Assembly (NCBI GenBank): GCA_913057765.1
Contig: CAJXPH010000032.1
Coordinates: forward strand, 1 to 16,816
From: an uncultured Campylobacteraceae bacterium
GTDB lineage: Bacteria > Campylobacterota > Campylobacteria > Campylobacterales > Arcobacteraceae
DNA length: 16,816 bases
Reading direction: 5' to 3'
The translations under genes and the position numbers were made by a program. A model generated the notes under the pieces. It did no database searches, was not told the origin of the DNA, and saw only the letters and a list, made by a program, of their open reading frames with translations. Below, piece by piece: positions 1-6,901 of this stretch. Position 1 is the first letter of the stretch. Every line of letters begins with the position of its first letter.

Positions 1-45
1 ACACTATCCTCTTCGTCGGCAGCGTCAGATGTGTATAAGAGACAG
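1..45 (+). other. Illumina Nextera/Tn5 adapter remnant (artefact)
   Basis: Not genomic. In order it reads ACAC (end of the P5 primer), TATCCTCT (Nextera i5 index 503), TCGTCGGCAGCGTC (Nextera read-1 primer part) and AGATGTGTATAAGAGACAG (Tn5 mosaic end, 27..45). True sequence starts at about 46. Any start codon placed inside this stretch, such as the GTG at 31 that gives a MYKRQ N-terminus, is an artefact. Confidence 0.99.
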
Positions 46-588
46 AATATAAATAATGGAAGTTTTGCAAAAAAAGGAAAACTTTTACTCCAGCTTGCAT
101 CTTTAGATGAACTTTGGTTTATAGCTTCTATTTATCAAAAAGATTTAGCTTTTATAAAAAAAGAAATGAAAGCAAAAATTTATATTGATGGAATTAAAAA
201 TCCAATTGATTCAAAAGTTGAAATGATCTATCCAACAGTAGATTTAAAAACAAAAACAGTTGATGTTAGATTTGTAGTTCCAAATAAAGATTTAAAACTA
301 TATCCAAATATGTTTGCGAAAGTAAGTTTAAAAGAAGTATCAAAAACAAAACTAACACTTCCTAAAACTGCTGTTCTTTCAAAAGGGGCAAAACATTTTG
401 TTTTCCAAAAACTTTCGAAAACAGAATTTGAACCAATTGAGATAAAAGCAAAAAGAATTTCTTCAAATAAGTATGAAATATTAGAAGGAGTAGAAGAAGG
501 GCAAGAGGTTATTAATAATGCTTTATTCTTACTTGATTCTGATGCCATAACAAATGGTCTTTATAGTTCAGACGATGATGATTGGTAG
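46..588 (+). CDS. cusB: RND efflux periplasmic adaptor (CusB/HlyD family), C-terminal part, 5' truncated by contig end
   Basis: This is the 3' part (about 180 codons) of a membrane-fusion protein that links an inner-membrane RND pump to an outer-membrane channel. What remains begins near the end of the lipoyl/barrel-sandwich domain (GSFAKKGKLLLQLASLDELW). It continues into the beta-barrel (VEMIYPTVDLKTKTVDVRF, like the family's P-x-(V/I)-D-x-x-T-(K/R)-T motif) and the membrane-proximal domain (LPKTAVLSKGAKHFVF, then EGVEEGQEVI). It ends in a very acidic tail, SSDDDDW. The signal peptide, the helical hairpin and any N-terminal metal-binding methionines are lost. The reading frame stays open into the adapter, but those first codons are synthetic. 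cusA follows after 9 bp, and the stop codon TAG overlaps the GGGA ribosome-binding site of cusA, so the two are co-transcribed. The family is clear. The name cusB and the Cu/Ag substrate are inferred from the downstream pump. Confidence 0.88.
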   Translation, partial: NINNGSFAKKGKLLLQLASLDELWFIASIYQKDLAFIKKEMKAKIYIDGIKNPIDSKVEMIYPTVDLKTKTVDVRFVVPNKDLKLYPNMFAKVSLKEVSKTKLTLPKTAVLSKGAKHFVFQKLSKTEFEPIEIKAKRISSNKYEILEGVEEGQEVINNALFLLDSDAITNGLYSSDDDDW

Positions 589-597
589 GGATATATT

Positions 598-3500
598 ATG
601 GTAGAAAGTGTAATCTCTTATAGTATAAAGAATAAATTTTTAATTCTTTTTTCAATAATTATATTAACTGTAGCATCAATCTGGGCAGTTAAAAATACAA
701 GTCTAGATGCTCTTCCTGATTTATCACCTCCACAAGTAATTGTGCAAGTTAAGTGGGCTGGACAAAGTCCACAAACAATTGAGGAACAAGTTTCATATCC
801 ACTTATATCAAACTTGATGAGTCTTCCCGATATTGATACAGTAAGGGCTATGAGTTCATTTCAAAATGCTTTGATATATATTATATTTAAAGATGGTACA
901 GACCTTTATGATTCAAGAAATAGAATACTAGAACAGCTTTCTCAACTTCAAGGGACATTTCCTCAAGGTGTTAATGTAGCAATTGGACCAGATGCAACGG
1001 GTGTTGGTTGGGCTTATGAATATGCACTTAAATCAGATACAAAATCTTTAGATGAATTACGATCTTTACAAGACTACTATTATAAATATGCCTTGCTTGG
1101 GGTAGATGGTGTTTCAGAGATTGCCTCAATTGGTGGATTTATTAAAAACTATGAAATCACATTAAATCAAGACATGTTAGTACAACACAATTTAAGTATA
1201 CAAGAAGTTAAAAAAGCCTTAACTAATAACAATGACGAAAAAGGTGGAAGAATCATCTTAGAAAATGGGTTTGAACATATGATTCAAGCTAAAGGTTATT
1301 TAAAAAATGTTGTTGATATTGAAAATATTACTGTTAAAACAAATGGGAATATACCTCTAAAAATAAAAGATATAGCTGATGTAAATATCACTTCTTCAAA
1401 TAGAAGAGGTATGGCTGATTTAAATGGTGAAGGCGATACTGTTGGTGGAATTGTAGTTGTAAGATATGGAGAAAACCCATATGCTGTTATCAAGGCTGTA
1501 AAAAAGAAGATTAAAACTCTAAAAGTTGAAGGAGTAGAAGTTATTGAAACTTATGATAGATCATCATTAATTGACAAAGCAATTGATACACTTAAAAATA
1601 CTTTAATTGAAGAATCAATTATTGTTATGATTATCACAGGTCTTTTTTTATTCCATTTTAGAAGTGCTTTAATTATTATTATCACTCTACCCATTACTGT
1701 ATTAATTACATTTTTGCTTATGAAAGTATTTGGAATGGGTTCAAATATTATGAGTTTAGGTGGTATTGCAATTGCTATTGGGGCAATGGTTGATGCAACG
1801 ATAGTTATGGTTGAAAATGCACATAAGTATTTACAAGATAAAGAGAATATATCAAATGAAGAAAGAACTAAAATTATAATTAAATCTGCGAAACAAGTTG
1901 GACGTCCAATTTTCTTCGCATTAATGTTAGTTGTAGTTTCATTTTTACCAATCTTTGCATTAACTGGACAAGAAGGTAGATTATTTACGCCACTTGCTTT
2001 TACTAAATCATTTGCTATGATTGCAGGAGCTATTCTTTCAATTACCGTTGTTCCAATTCTTATGGTCTTTTTTATAAAAGGTAAGCTTTTAAGAGAAGAT
2101 AAAAACATATTAAACAAATTTTTTATTATGCTTTATTCTCCACTTTTAAAACTATCACTTAAACTTAGATATTTTGTTGTTTTGATTTTTATAGGAACTC
2201 TTGTTCTTGCTTATCCTGTTTATAAAAAACAAAACTGGGAATTTATGCCTATGATGAATGAGCAAACTTTTATGTATATGCCTGTTACTCCTTATGGACT
2301 TGGAATTGATTTATCTAGAGAACTAACACAAAAGACGGATAAAATCATTAAATCATTCCCTGAAGTTGAAACTGTTTTTGGAAAAGCTGGTCGTGCGGAT
2401 ACAGCAACTGACCCTGCACCATTAGCTATGATTGAAACAATTATAAACTTTAAGCCAGAAAGTGAATGGCGAGAAGGAATGACATATAAAAAACTTATGC
2501 ATGAAATGGATCAGAAACTTCAAGTAGCTGGGCTTATTAATTCTTGGACATATCCAATAAGAGGTAGAATTGATATGCTTCTTACAGGGATTAGAACTCC
2601 TCTAGGAATAAAGCTTTATGGTAATAGTCATCAAAGACTAGAAGAAACAGCAGGATTAATAGAAAAGAAATTAAAAAAGTTTGATAAAACGCTTTCTGTT
2701 TCAACAGATAAAATAAACTCAGGTTATTATCTAAATATACATGTTAAAGAAGAAAATCTAGCAAGATTTGGAATCACTAAAAATGATATCTTATCAACTA
2801 TTTCGCTTGGTGTTGCTGGAGCTAAAATCTCAACATTTTTAGATGGTCTTGAGAGATATCCAATTAGTTTAAGATATGAAACTACAAATAGAGAAGACAT
2901 TACTAGCTTACGTAATTTGCAAGTAAAAACTAAACTTGGATTTCAACCTTTAGAAATATTTGCTGATTTGAAATATGAAGAAGGACCTTCTGTAATTAAA
3001 TCAGAGAAAGCTTTAAATGTAAACTTTATCTATATAACTCCAAAAAATGGTATTTCTGCGAAACAATATAAAGATGAAGCTAAAGCTTTATTAAACGATA
3101 TAAAGCTCCCTGAAGGCTTCTATTTTGAATGGGCAGGACAGAGTGAATATTTAGAGTCTGCAATGCAGAGACTAATCTATATCATTCCACTAACCTTTGT
3201 CATTATCTTTATATTAATATATTTTGCACTTAGAAACTTAACATACACTATGATTATATTTTTTACTTTACCTTTTGCATTAACTGGTGGAATATTTTAT
3301 TTAGATTTTCTAAATTTTAATATCTCTATTGCAGTAATCGTTGGTTTCCTTGCATTACTAGGAGTTGCAGCAGAAACATCTATTGTAATGTTAGTTTATT
3401 TACACGAAGCAATGTTGGAACTTAAAGACAAATGCATTGATCCTGAAAAGAACCATATTTTTCATGCCATATACAAAGGTGCGGTATTGAGATTACGACC

Positions 3501-3714
3501 AAAGCTTATGACTCTATTTGCAATTCTAGGGGGACTAATTCCAATTATGTATATTGATGGTGTAGGAAGTGAAGTAATGCAAAGGATTGCTGCTCCAATG
3601 ATTGGAGGAATGATATCGTCTGCATTTTTAACTTTAATTATAATTCCTGCAATTTTTTATATTTTAGCAATTAGACAAAAGGGTAAAATGGCAGAATGTG
3701 ATTTAGCACATTAA
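598..3714 (+). CDS. cusA: CusA-type heavy-metal (Cu+/Ag+) RND efflux pump
   Basis: A 1038-residue inner-membrane RND transporter of full family length. It should export monovalent copper or silver from the periplasm or cytosol through the adaptor, driven by protons. Family signatures are DALPDLSPPQVIV (36-48 region), SLGGIAIAIGAMVDATIV with the TM4 proton-relay Asp at D399, AAETSIVML with E926 and RPKLMT with K969. The methionine triad that binds Cu/Ag in E. coli CusA (M573, M623, M672) has exact counterparts at M561 (YMP), M611 (PLAMIET) and M660 (RIDMLLTG), with the same 50- and 49-residue spacing. This favours Cu/Ag over Zn/Co/Ni (CzcA type). Two hydrophobic blocks (about 335-495 and 860-1028) frame the periplasmic porter domains. 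The ATG at 598 follows TAGGGATAT, a Shine-Dalgarno sequence overlapping the upstream stop. No CusF, CusC or sensor gene lies within the window. The gene converges on the RRM gene. Confidence 0.95.
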   Translation: MVESVISYSIKNKFLILFSIIILTVASIWAVKNTSLDALPDLSPPQVIVQVKWAGQSPQTIEEQVSYPLISNLMSLPDIDTVRAMSSFQNALIYIIFKDGTDLYDSRNRILEQLSQLQGTFPQGVNVAIGPDATGVGWAYEYALKSDTKSLDELRSLQDYYYKYALLGVDGVSEIASIGGFIKNYEITLNQDMLVQHNLSIQEVKKALTNNNDEKGGRIILENGFEHMIQAKGYLKNVVDIENITVKTNGNIPLKIKDIADVNITSSNRRGMADLNGEGDTVGGIVVVRYGENPYAVIKAVKKKIKTLKVEGVEVIETYDRSSLIDKAIDTLKNTLIEESIIVMIITGLFLFHFRSALIIIITLPITVLITFLLMKVFGMGSNIMSLGGIAIAIGAMVDATIVMVENAHKYLQDKENISNEERTKIIIKSAKQVGRPIFFALMLVVVSFLPIFALTGQEGRLFTPLAFTKSFAMIAGAILSITVVPILMVFFIKGKLLREDKNILNKFFIMLYSPLLKLSLKLRYFVVLIFIGTLVLAYPVYKKQNWEFMPMMNEQTFMYMPVTPYGLGIDLSRELTQKTDKIIKSFPEVETVFGKAGRADTATDPAPLAMIETIINFKPESEWREGMTYKKLMHEMDQKLQVAGLINSWTYPIRGRIDMLLTGIRTPLGIKLYGNSHQRLEETAGLIEKKLKKFDKTLSVSTDKINSGYYLNIHVKEENLARFGITKNDILSTISLGVAGAKISTFLDGLERYPISLRYETTNREDITSLRNLQVKTKLGFQPLEIFADLKYEEGPSVIKSEKALNVNFIYITPKNGISAKQYKDEAKALLNDIKLPEGFYFEWAGQSEYLESAMQRLIYIIPLTFVIIFILIYFALRNLTYTMIIFFTLPFALTGGIFYLDFLNFNISIAVIVGFLALLGVAAETSIVMLVYLHEAMLELKDKCIDPEKNHIFHAIYKGAVLRLRPKLMTLFAILGGLIPIMYIDGVGSEVMQRIAAPMIGGMISSAFLTLIIIPAIFYILAIRQKGKMAECDLAH

Positions 3715-3782
3715 TTTTTATTAGTATTAGAATACACGGTTACTACACAAAAAATGTATATAATACTACTACATCATATGAC

Positions 3783-3848
3783 ATATAATGAAACTTGTTA
3801 ATAATTCAACATTTTTTAACTTCTCCTCCTAATCAAGTTTCATTATAT
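3783..3848. repeat. 15-bp perfect inverted repeat, possible stem-loop RNA
   Basis: The arms ATATAATGAAACTTG (3783..3797) and CAAGTTTCATTATAT (3834..3848) are perfectly complementary around a 36-nt loop. On the plus strand the loop holds CTCCTCCT, like the anti-Shine-Dalgarno end of 16S rRNA. On the minus strand the same stretch reads AGGAGGAG and is followed by a 4-codon ORF (ATG TTG AAT TAT TAA). A TATAAT hexamer at 3759..3764 could start a plus-strand transcript near 3771 that would end at the terminator at 3926..3952. Each arm also contains an inward-facing TATAAT. There is no T-tract after the stem, so it is not itself a normal terminator. The repeat is certain; any RNA or regulatory role is inference. 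I see no protein-coding gene in 3715..3970. Confidence 0.85.
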
Positions 3849-3925
3849 AAACTCAAGAAAAGTTTTTAAAAATTAATAATTTAAAATTGAATGTTTTATC
3901 TGAATAGATTTAAATAAGTATTAAT

Positions 3926-3952
3926 AAAAAAGATCTCTTAAAGATCTTTTTT
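3926..3952. terminator. Bidirectional intrinsic terminator between cusA and the RRM gene
   Basis: An 11-bp stem (3926..3936 with 3942..3952, core AGATCT) has a 5-nt loop, a run of A on the left and a run of seven T on the right. A strong U-tract therefore follows the stem on both strands. Weaker flanking pairing extends it to about 3921..3958. On the minus strand it lies just past the RRM stop codon. On the plus strand it ends cusA or any transcript through the 3783 hairpin. Confidence 0.88.
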
Positions 3953-3970
3953 TATTAAGTATGAGAAAGA

Positions 3971-4237
3971 TTAGTATTGTCTACTTGGTCTATCTTCTCT
4001 TGGTTTAGCTTCATTAACTCTTAAGCTTCTACCTTCAGAATCACTTCCGTTTAATTCTTCAATAGCTTGGCTTCCAGCAATTGATGTTTCCATTTCAACA
4101 AAACCAAAACCTTTTGATCTTCCTGTCTCTCTATCCATGATAACTTTTGCACTTTTCACTTGACCAAACTTTGCAAATAACGCTTCTAACTCACTATCAC
4201 TCATTCTATATGACAGGTTTCCTACATAAATATTCAT
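3971..4237 (-). CDS. Small RRM RNA-binding protein
   Basis: An 88-residue cytoplasmic protein made of a single RNA recognition motif. RNP2 is IYVGNL (residues 3-8) and RNP1 is KGFGFVEM (42-49), with the aromatic residues that stack on RNA bases at Y4, F44 and F46. A short Arg-rich tail (KPREDRPSRQY) follows the fold. Such single-RRM proteins are common in cyanobacteria and occur in Campylobacterota; their RNA targets are generally not known. The ATG has a good ribosome-binding site (AAGGGAAGAAG). The gene sits 71 bp after gltX but has its own near-consensus promoter and a strong terminator, so it can be expressed alone and perhaps at high level. The fold is certain. A role as a general RNA chaperone is inference. 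Confidence 0.95.
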   Translation of the reverse strand: MNIYVGNLSYRMSDSELEALFAKFGQVKSAKVIMDRETGRSKGFGFVEMETSIAGSQAIEELNGSDSEGRSLRVNEAKPREDRPSRQY

Positions 4238-4266
4238 TCTTCTTCCCTTTTTTATAACTATAAAAT

Positions 4267-4295
4267 ATTATGCCAGATTAATTTATAATAATCAA
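4267..4295 (-). promoter_or_regulatory. Sigma-70-type promoter of the RRM gene
   Basis: Read on the minus strand: -35 TTGATT (plus 4290..4295), a 17-bp spacer, and -10 CATAAT (plus 4267..4272) preceded by TGG. A start site near 4260 gives a leader of roughly 20-25 nt that includes the AAGGGAAGAAG ribosome-binding site. A recognisable -35 at ideal spacing is notable, because Campylobacterota promoters often lack one. Confidence 0.7.
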
Positions 4296-4308
4296 GTAGA
4301 TTTTAGTA

Positions 4309-5715
4309 TTATTTATTAAAATCTACTTCTAATGCTCTGTTTATTCTCGTCTTAACTTCATCGAAACCCAGTATTGCCATAATATCATATACTGAAGGTG
4401 CTTGTGTACCACCAGTTAGAGCTATTCTTATTGGCTGGAAAAGTTGAGGGAATTTTAATTCAAATTCCTCTATAAAAGGTTTAGTTATTATCTCATAATC
4501 ACATGCTAAATGAAGAGTCTCTTTTTTCTCTTCTAATGTATTTAAATAATATCTTAATATCTTAGGAGTATCTTCTTTTACAAATTTCTTAGAACCTTTT
4601 GCTTCGTATTCAGTAGGAGCATCTAAGATTTTATTAATAGCATCTTTCAATTCAACTAGAGTTTGTGCTCTTTCTTTTGATAAATCCAAAAGCATCTCTT
4701 TTTTATCATGTCCATCTAATTTGCAATCATAAAATTCTAATTCACTTGCAAGTCTATCATTTGAAACATTTTTAATATAATGTGAATTTAACCATAACAA
4801 CTTCTCTTCATTATACGAAGAAGCAGATTTATTTATATTTTCAGGATCAAAAAGTTCTAACATTTCATCCATTGAGAATATTTCTTGATCTCCATTTGAC
4901 CACCCAAGTCTTACTAGAAAGTTTAAAAGTGCTTCAGGTAAGTACCCTTGTCTCTTATAATCCATAACATCTAAAGCACCATCTCTTTTTGATAGTTTTT
5001 TACCTTGAGGATTATTAATCATTGGGACATGGAAGAACTTAGGAATATCGAAACCTAATGCTTCATAAATCACTATTTGTTTTGGAGTATTAGTTAAATG
5101 GTCATCCCCTCTAACTACATCAGTCATTCCCATTAATGCATCATCAATTGCAACAACAAAATTATATGTAGGCATACCATTAGATCTTGCAATAACAAAA
5201 TCGTCTACTTCAGAACAATCAAAGTTCATGATAGATTTAACACCATCAATAAAAGTAATAATTCCATCATTTGGAGATTTTATTCTAACTACTGGTTCTG
5301 CACCTTCTGGAATTGTAGGTAAAGTTTTGCCCTCTTCTGGTCTCCACGTTCCATCATATCTGGCAGTTTGTTTATTTGCCATCTGAGACTCTCGTAAAGC
5401 ATCTAACTCATCTCTACTCATATAACAGTTATAAGCTTTTCCTGCATCAAGAAGTTGATTTATATATTTAGTATAAATATCTAATCTTTTTGATTGGTAT
5501 TCAACTTCACCATCATAATTCAATCCAACCCAATCAAAAGCTTTAATAATTGCTTCCATTGCAGCATCATTATTTCTTTGAGTATCTGTGTCTTCAATTC
5601 TTAGTTTAAACTCACCATTAGTTTTTCTAGCCCATAGGTAACTGTAAAGTGCCGTTCTTAAACCACCTATATGTAAATATCCTGTTGGACTTGGAGCAAA
5701 TCTAGTAACTGCCAT
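4309..5715 (-). CDS. gltX: Glutamyl-tRNA synthetase (GltX1 type)
   Basis: A 468-residue class I aminoacyl-tRNA synthetase that joins glutamate to tRNA-Glu in the cytosol. The HIGH-type signature is HIGG (residues 15-18, in PSPTGYLHIGGLRTAL) and the KMSKS-type loop is KLSKR (240-244). RIEDTD (39-44) and the VRGDDHLTNTPKQ block are also present. The helical anticodon-binding domain fills the C-terminal part and ends in a LTGGTQAPSVYDIMAILG segment. Campylobacterota usually carry two GltX paralogues, one of which charges tRNA-Gln for GatCAB. The GYLHIGGLRTA start, the FHVPMINN segment and the length resemble H. pylori GltX1 from memory, so this is probably the tRNA-Glu enzyme; the second copy would lie elsewhere. 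Start ATG at 5715, with TAAGGAAT overlapping the stop codon of the small ORF upstream, which suggests translational coupling. Confidence 0.96.
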   Translation of the reverse strand: MAVTRFAPSPTGYLHIGGLRTALYSYLWARKTNGEFKLRIEDTDTQRNNDAAMEAIIKAFDWVGLNYDGEVEYQSKRLDIYTKYINQLLDAGKAYNCYMSRDELDALRESQMANKQTARYDGTWRPEEGKTLPTIPEGAEPVVRIKSPNDGIITFIDGVKSIMNFDCSEVDDFVIARSNGMPTYNFVVAIDDALMGMTDVVRGDDHLTNTPKQIVIYEALGFDIPKFFHVPMINNPQGKKLSKRDGALDVMDYKRQGYLPEALLNFLVRLGWSNGDQEIFSMDEMLELFDPENINKSASSYNEEKLLWLNSHYIKNVSNDRLASELEFYDCKLDGHDKKEMLLDLSKERAQTLVELKDAINKILDAPTEYEAKGSKKFVKEDTPKILRYYLNTLEEKKETLHLACDYEIITKPFIEEFELKFPQLFQPIRIALTGGTQAPSVYDIMAILGFDEVKTRINRALEVDFNK

Positions 5716-5723
5716 ATTATTCC

Positions 5724-5816
5724 TTATTTATCTTTATAACTTTTAAAAAAACCAATTGCTGAAAAAATTGCAACTGCAGCAATGAATATAATCATTGCTA
5801 AATCAAGAGCTTCCAT
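5724..5816 (-). CDS. 30-residue single-helix membrane protein between rlmN and gltX
   Basis: A short ORF encodes MEALDLAMIIFIAAVAIF followed by SAIGFFKSYKDK and a TAA stop. One hydrophobic helix (about residues 4-24) is followed by a lysine-rich end, which by the positive-inside rule should face the cytoplasm. The ATG overlaps the last 14 bp of rlmN in another frame and is preceded by AAGGA at good spacing. The stop overlaps the gltX ribosome-binding site. Without this ORF, 87 bp between rlmN and gltX would be unexplained in an otherwise tightly packed unit. From memory, C. jejuni also has a small hydrophobic protein gene right after its rlmN (Cj1713/Cj1714), which would support conservation. 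Function unknown. Confidence 0.75.
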   Translation of the reverse strand: MEALDLAMIIFIAAVAIFSAIGFFKSYKDK

Positions 5817-6873
5817 TTGTTTCCTTCTCTTTAAGCTGTCCACATGCAGCAGAGATATCAAGACCTTTTGATTCTCTAATTGTACAAAGAAGCCCTTTCT
5901 TTGTTAAATATTCTTGAAATTTTACCATATCACTGCTTTGTGGTCTTTGATATAAAGTTCCAGGATATGGATTAAAATAGATTAAATTAACTTTTGCTTT
6001 AATTCCATCAAGTAATTGTAAAAGTTTTTGCGCAGATGCAATATCATCATTTTTATCTTTTATCACAAGATATTCAAACATAACTTTTTTTCTTGTATCA
6101 ACAGGAAACTTTTTTACTGCATCAATAATTGATTTAATATTATATGCTTTATTCATAGGAATCAATTCACTTCTTAACCCATCATCAACTGCATGTAAAG
6201 ATATAGCTAACTGGATACCTAAATCTTCATTCCCTAGTTTCTCAATTTTTGAAGAGATTCCTGAAGTTGACACCGTCATCCTTCTTCTGTTAATAGATAA
6301 ACCTTCTTCTTCTGAAAATACTTTAACAGAATGAACAAAATTATTGTAGTTATCAAGAGGTTCACCCATACCCATATAAACAATATTTACAGATTTATTT
6401 TCTGCAATTCCATTGTCTCTTTTTATTTGAACAATTTGATCTACAACTTCCCCAACTGATAAATTTCTTACAAATCCACCTTTTGCAGTTAAACAAAAAG
6501 TACACCCTACTTTACATCCAACTTGTGTTGAGATGCAAACAGTAAACTTTTCACTTCTTTCAATTATTCCATCTTCATTAATCTTTTTCTTTTTCATTAA
6601 AAGTAATACTGCTTCAACAGTATGCCCATCATGAAGCTCAAAAAGATATTTTATACTTCCATCAGAACTTTTTTCTTTTTTTGCAATTTTTAAAATATTA
6701 ATTGCATAGTTTTCTTTTAAATTCTCTTTTAAATCATTTGGTATATTTTTCATATCATCATAAGATGTTGCATATTTTTTATATATCCAATTGTATACTT
6801 GTTTTGCTCTAAAACTTGGTTTTAATTGCGATTTCAATTCATCTAAAGTGAAATCATAAATTGATTGTTTCAC
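5803..6873 (-). CDS. rlmN: Dual-specificity 23S rRNA/tRNA adenine-C2 methyltransferase RlmN (radical SAM)
   Basis: A 356-residue enzyme that methylates C2 of A2503 in 23S rRNA and A37 of some tRNAs, using two SAM molecules and a [4Fe-4S] cluster. The cluster motif is CxxxCxxC at C120, C124 and C127. The methyl-carrying cysteine of the C-terminal end is C344 (SAACGQL), and C113 lies seven residues before the cluster, as in E. coli C118. GEPL (170-173) is the SAM-binding motif. Full family length. The start is GTG at 6873 (MKQSIYDFTLDELK, as expected for the family), with AAAGG six bases upstream. This GTG is the right half of the CACGTG centre of a parS-like palindrome. It lies 28 bp after the phosphorylase-like gene in the minus-strand unit. 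RlmN (not Cfr) is favoured by the housekeeping context. Confidence 0.96.
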   Translation of the reverse strand: MKQSIYDFTLDELKSQLKPSFRAKQVYNWIYKKYATSYDDMKNIPNDLKENLKENYAINILKIAKKEKSSDGSIKYLFELHDGHTVEAVLLLMKKKKINEDGIIERSEKFTVCISTQVGCKVGCTFCLTAKGGFVRNLSVGEVVDQIVQIKRDNGIAENKSVNIVYMGMGEPLDNYNNFVHSVKVFSEEEGLSINRRRMTVSTSGISSKIEKLGNEDLGIQLAISLHAVDDGLRSELIPMNKAYNIKSIIDAVKKFPVDTRKKVMFEYLVIKDKNDDIASAQKLLQLLDGIKAKVNLIYFNPYPGTLYQRPQSSDMVKFQEYLTKKGLLCTIRESKGLDISAACGQLKEKETNGSS

Positions 6874-6881
6874 GTGAAACC
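6866..6881. promoter_or_regulatory. parS-like ParB-binding site at the rlmN start codon
   Basis: The sequence is TGTTTCACGTGAAACC; the widely conserved chromosomal parS is TGTTTCACGTGAAACA. It matches 15 of 16 bases and has a perfect 14-bp palindrome GTTTCACGTGAAAC (6867..6880). It covers the spacer and GTG start codon of rlmN. A second copy lies at 12348..12363. ParB dimers load onto such sites and load SMC for chromosome segregation. The match is directly visible; in vivo binding is inferred. Confidence 0.82.
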
Positions 6882-6901
6882 TTTTCTTTTATTTTTTAAT
6901 A

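Noticed and set aside
31..45. GTG start of the adaptor protein at 31
   Set aside because: These codons (MYKRQ) are adapter; the true gene is truncated upstream of 46.
1551..2117. Minus-strand ORF of 188 codons inside cusA
   Set aside because: It is antisense to conserved transmembrane helices of the pump, has low-complexity composition and no recognisable domain; it is a shadow frame.
3754..3801. 15-codon plus-strand ORF (MYIILLHHMTYNETC) in the cusA-RRM gap
   Set aside because: No ribosome-binding site, and it overlaps the putative promoter and hairpin; more likely chance.
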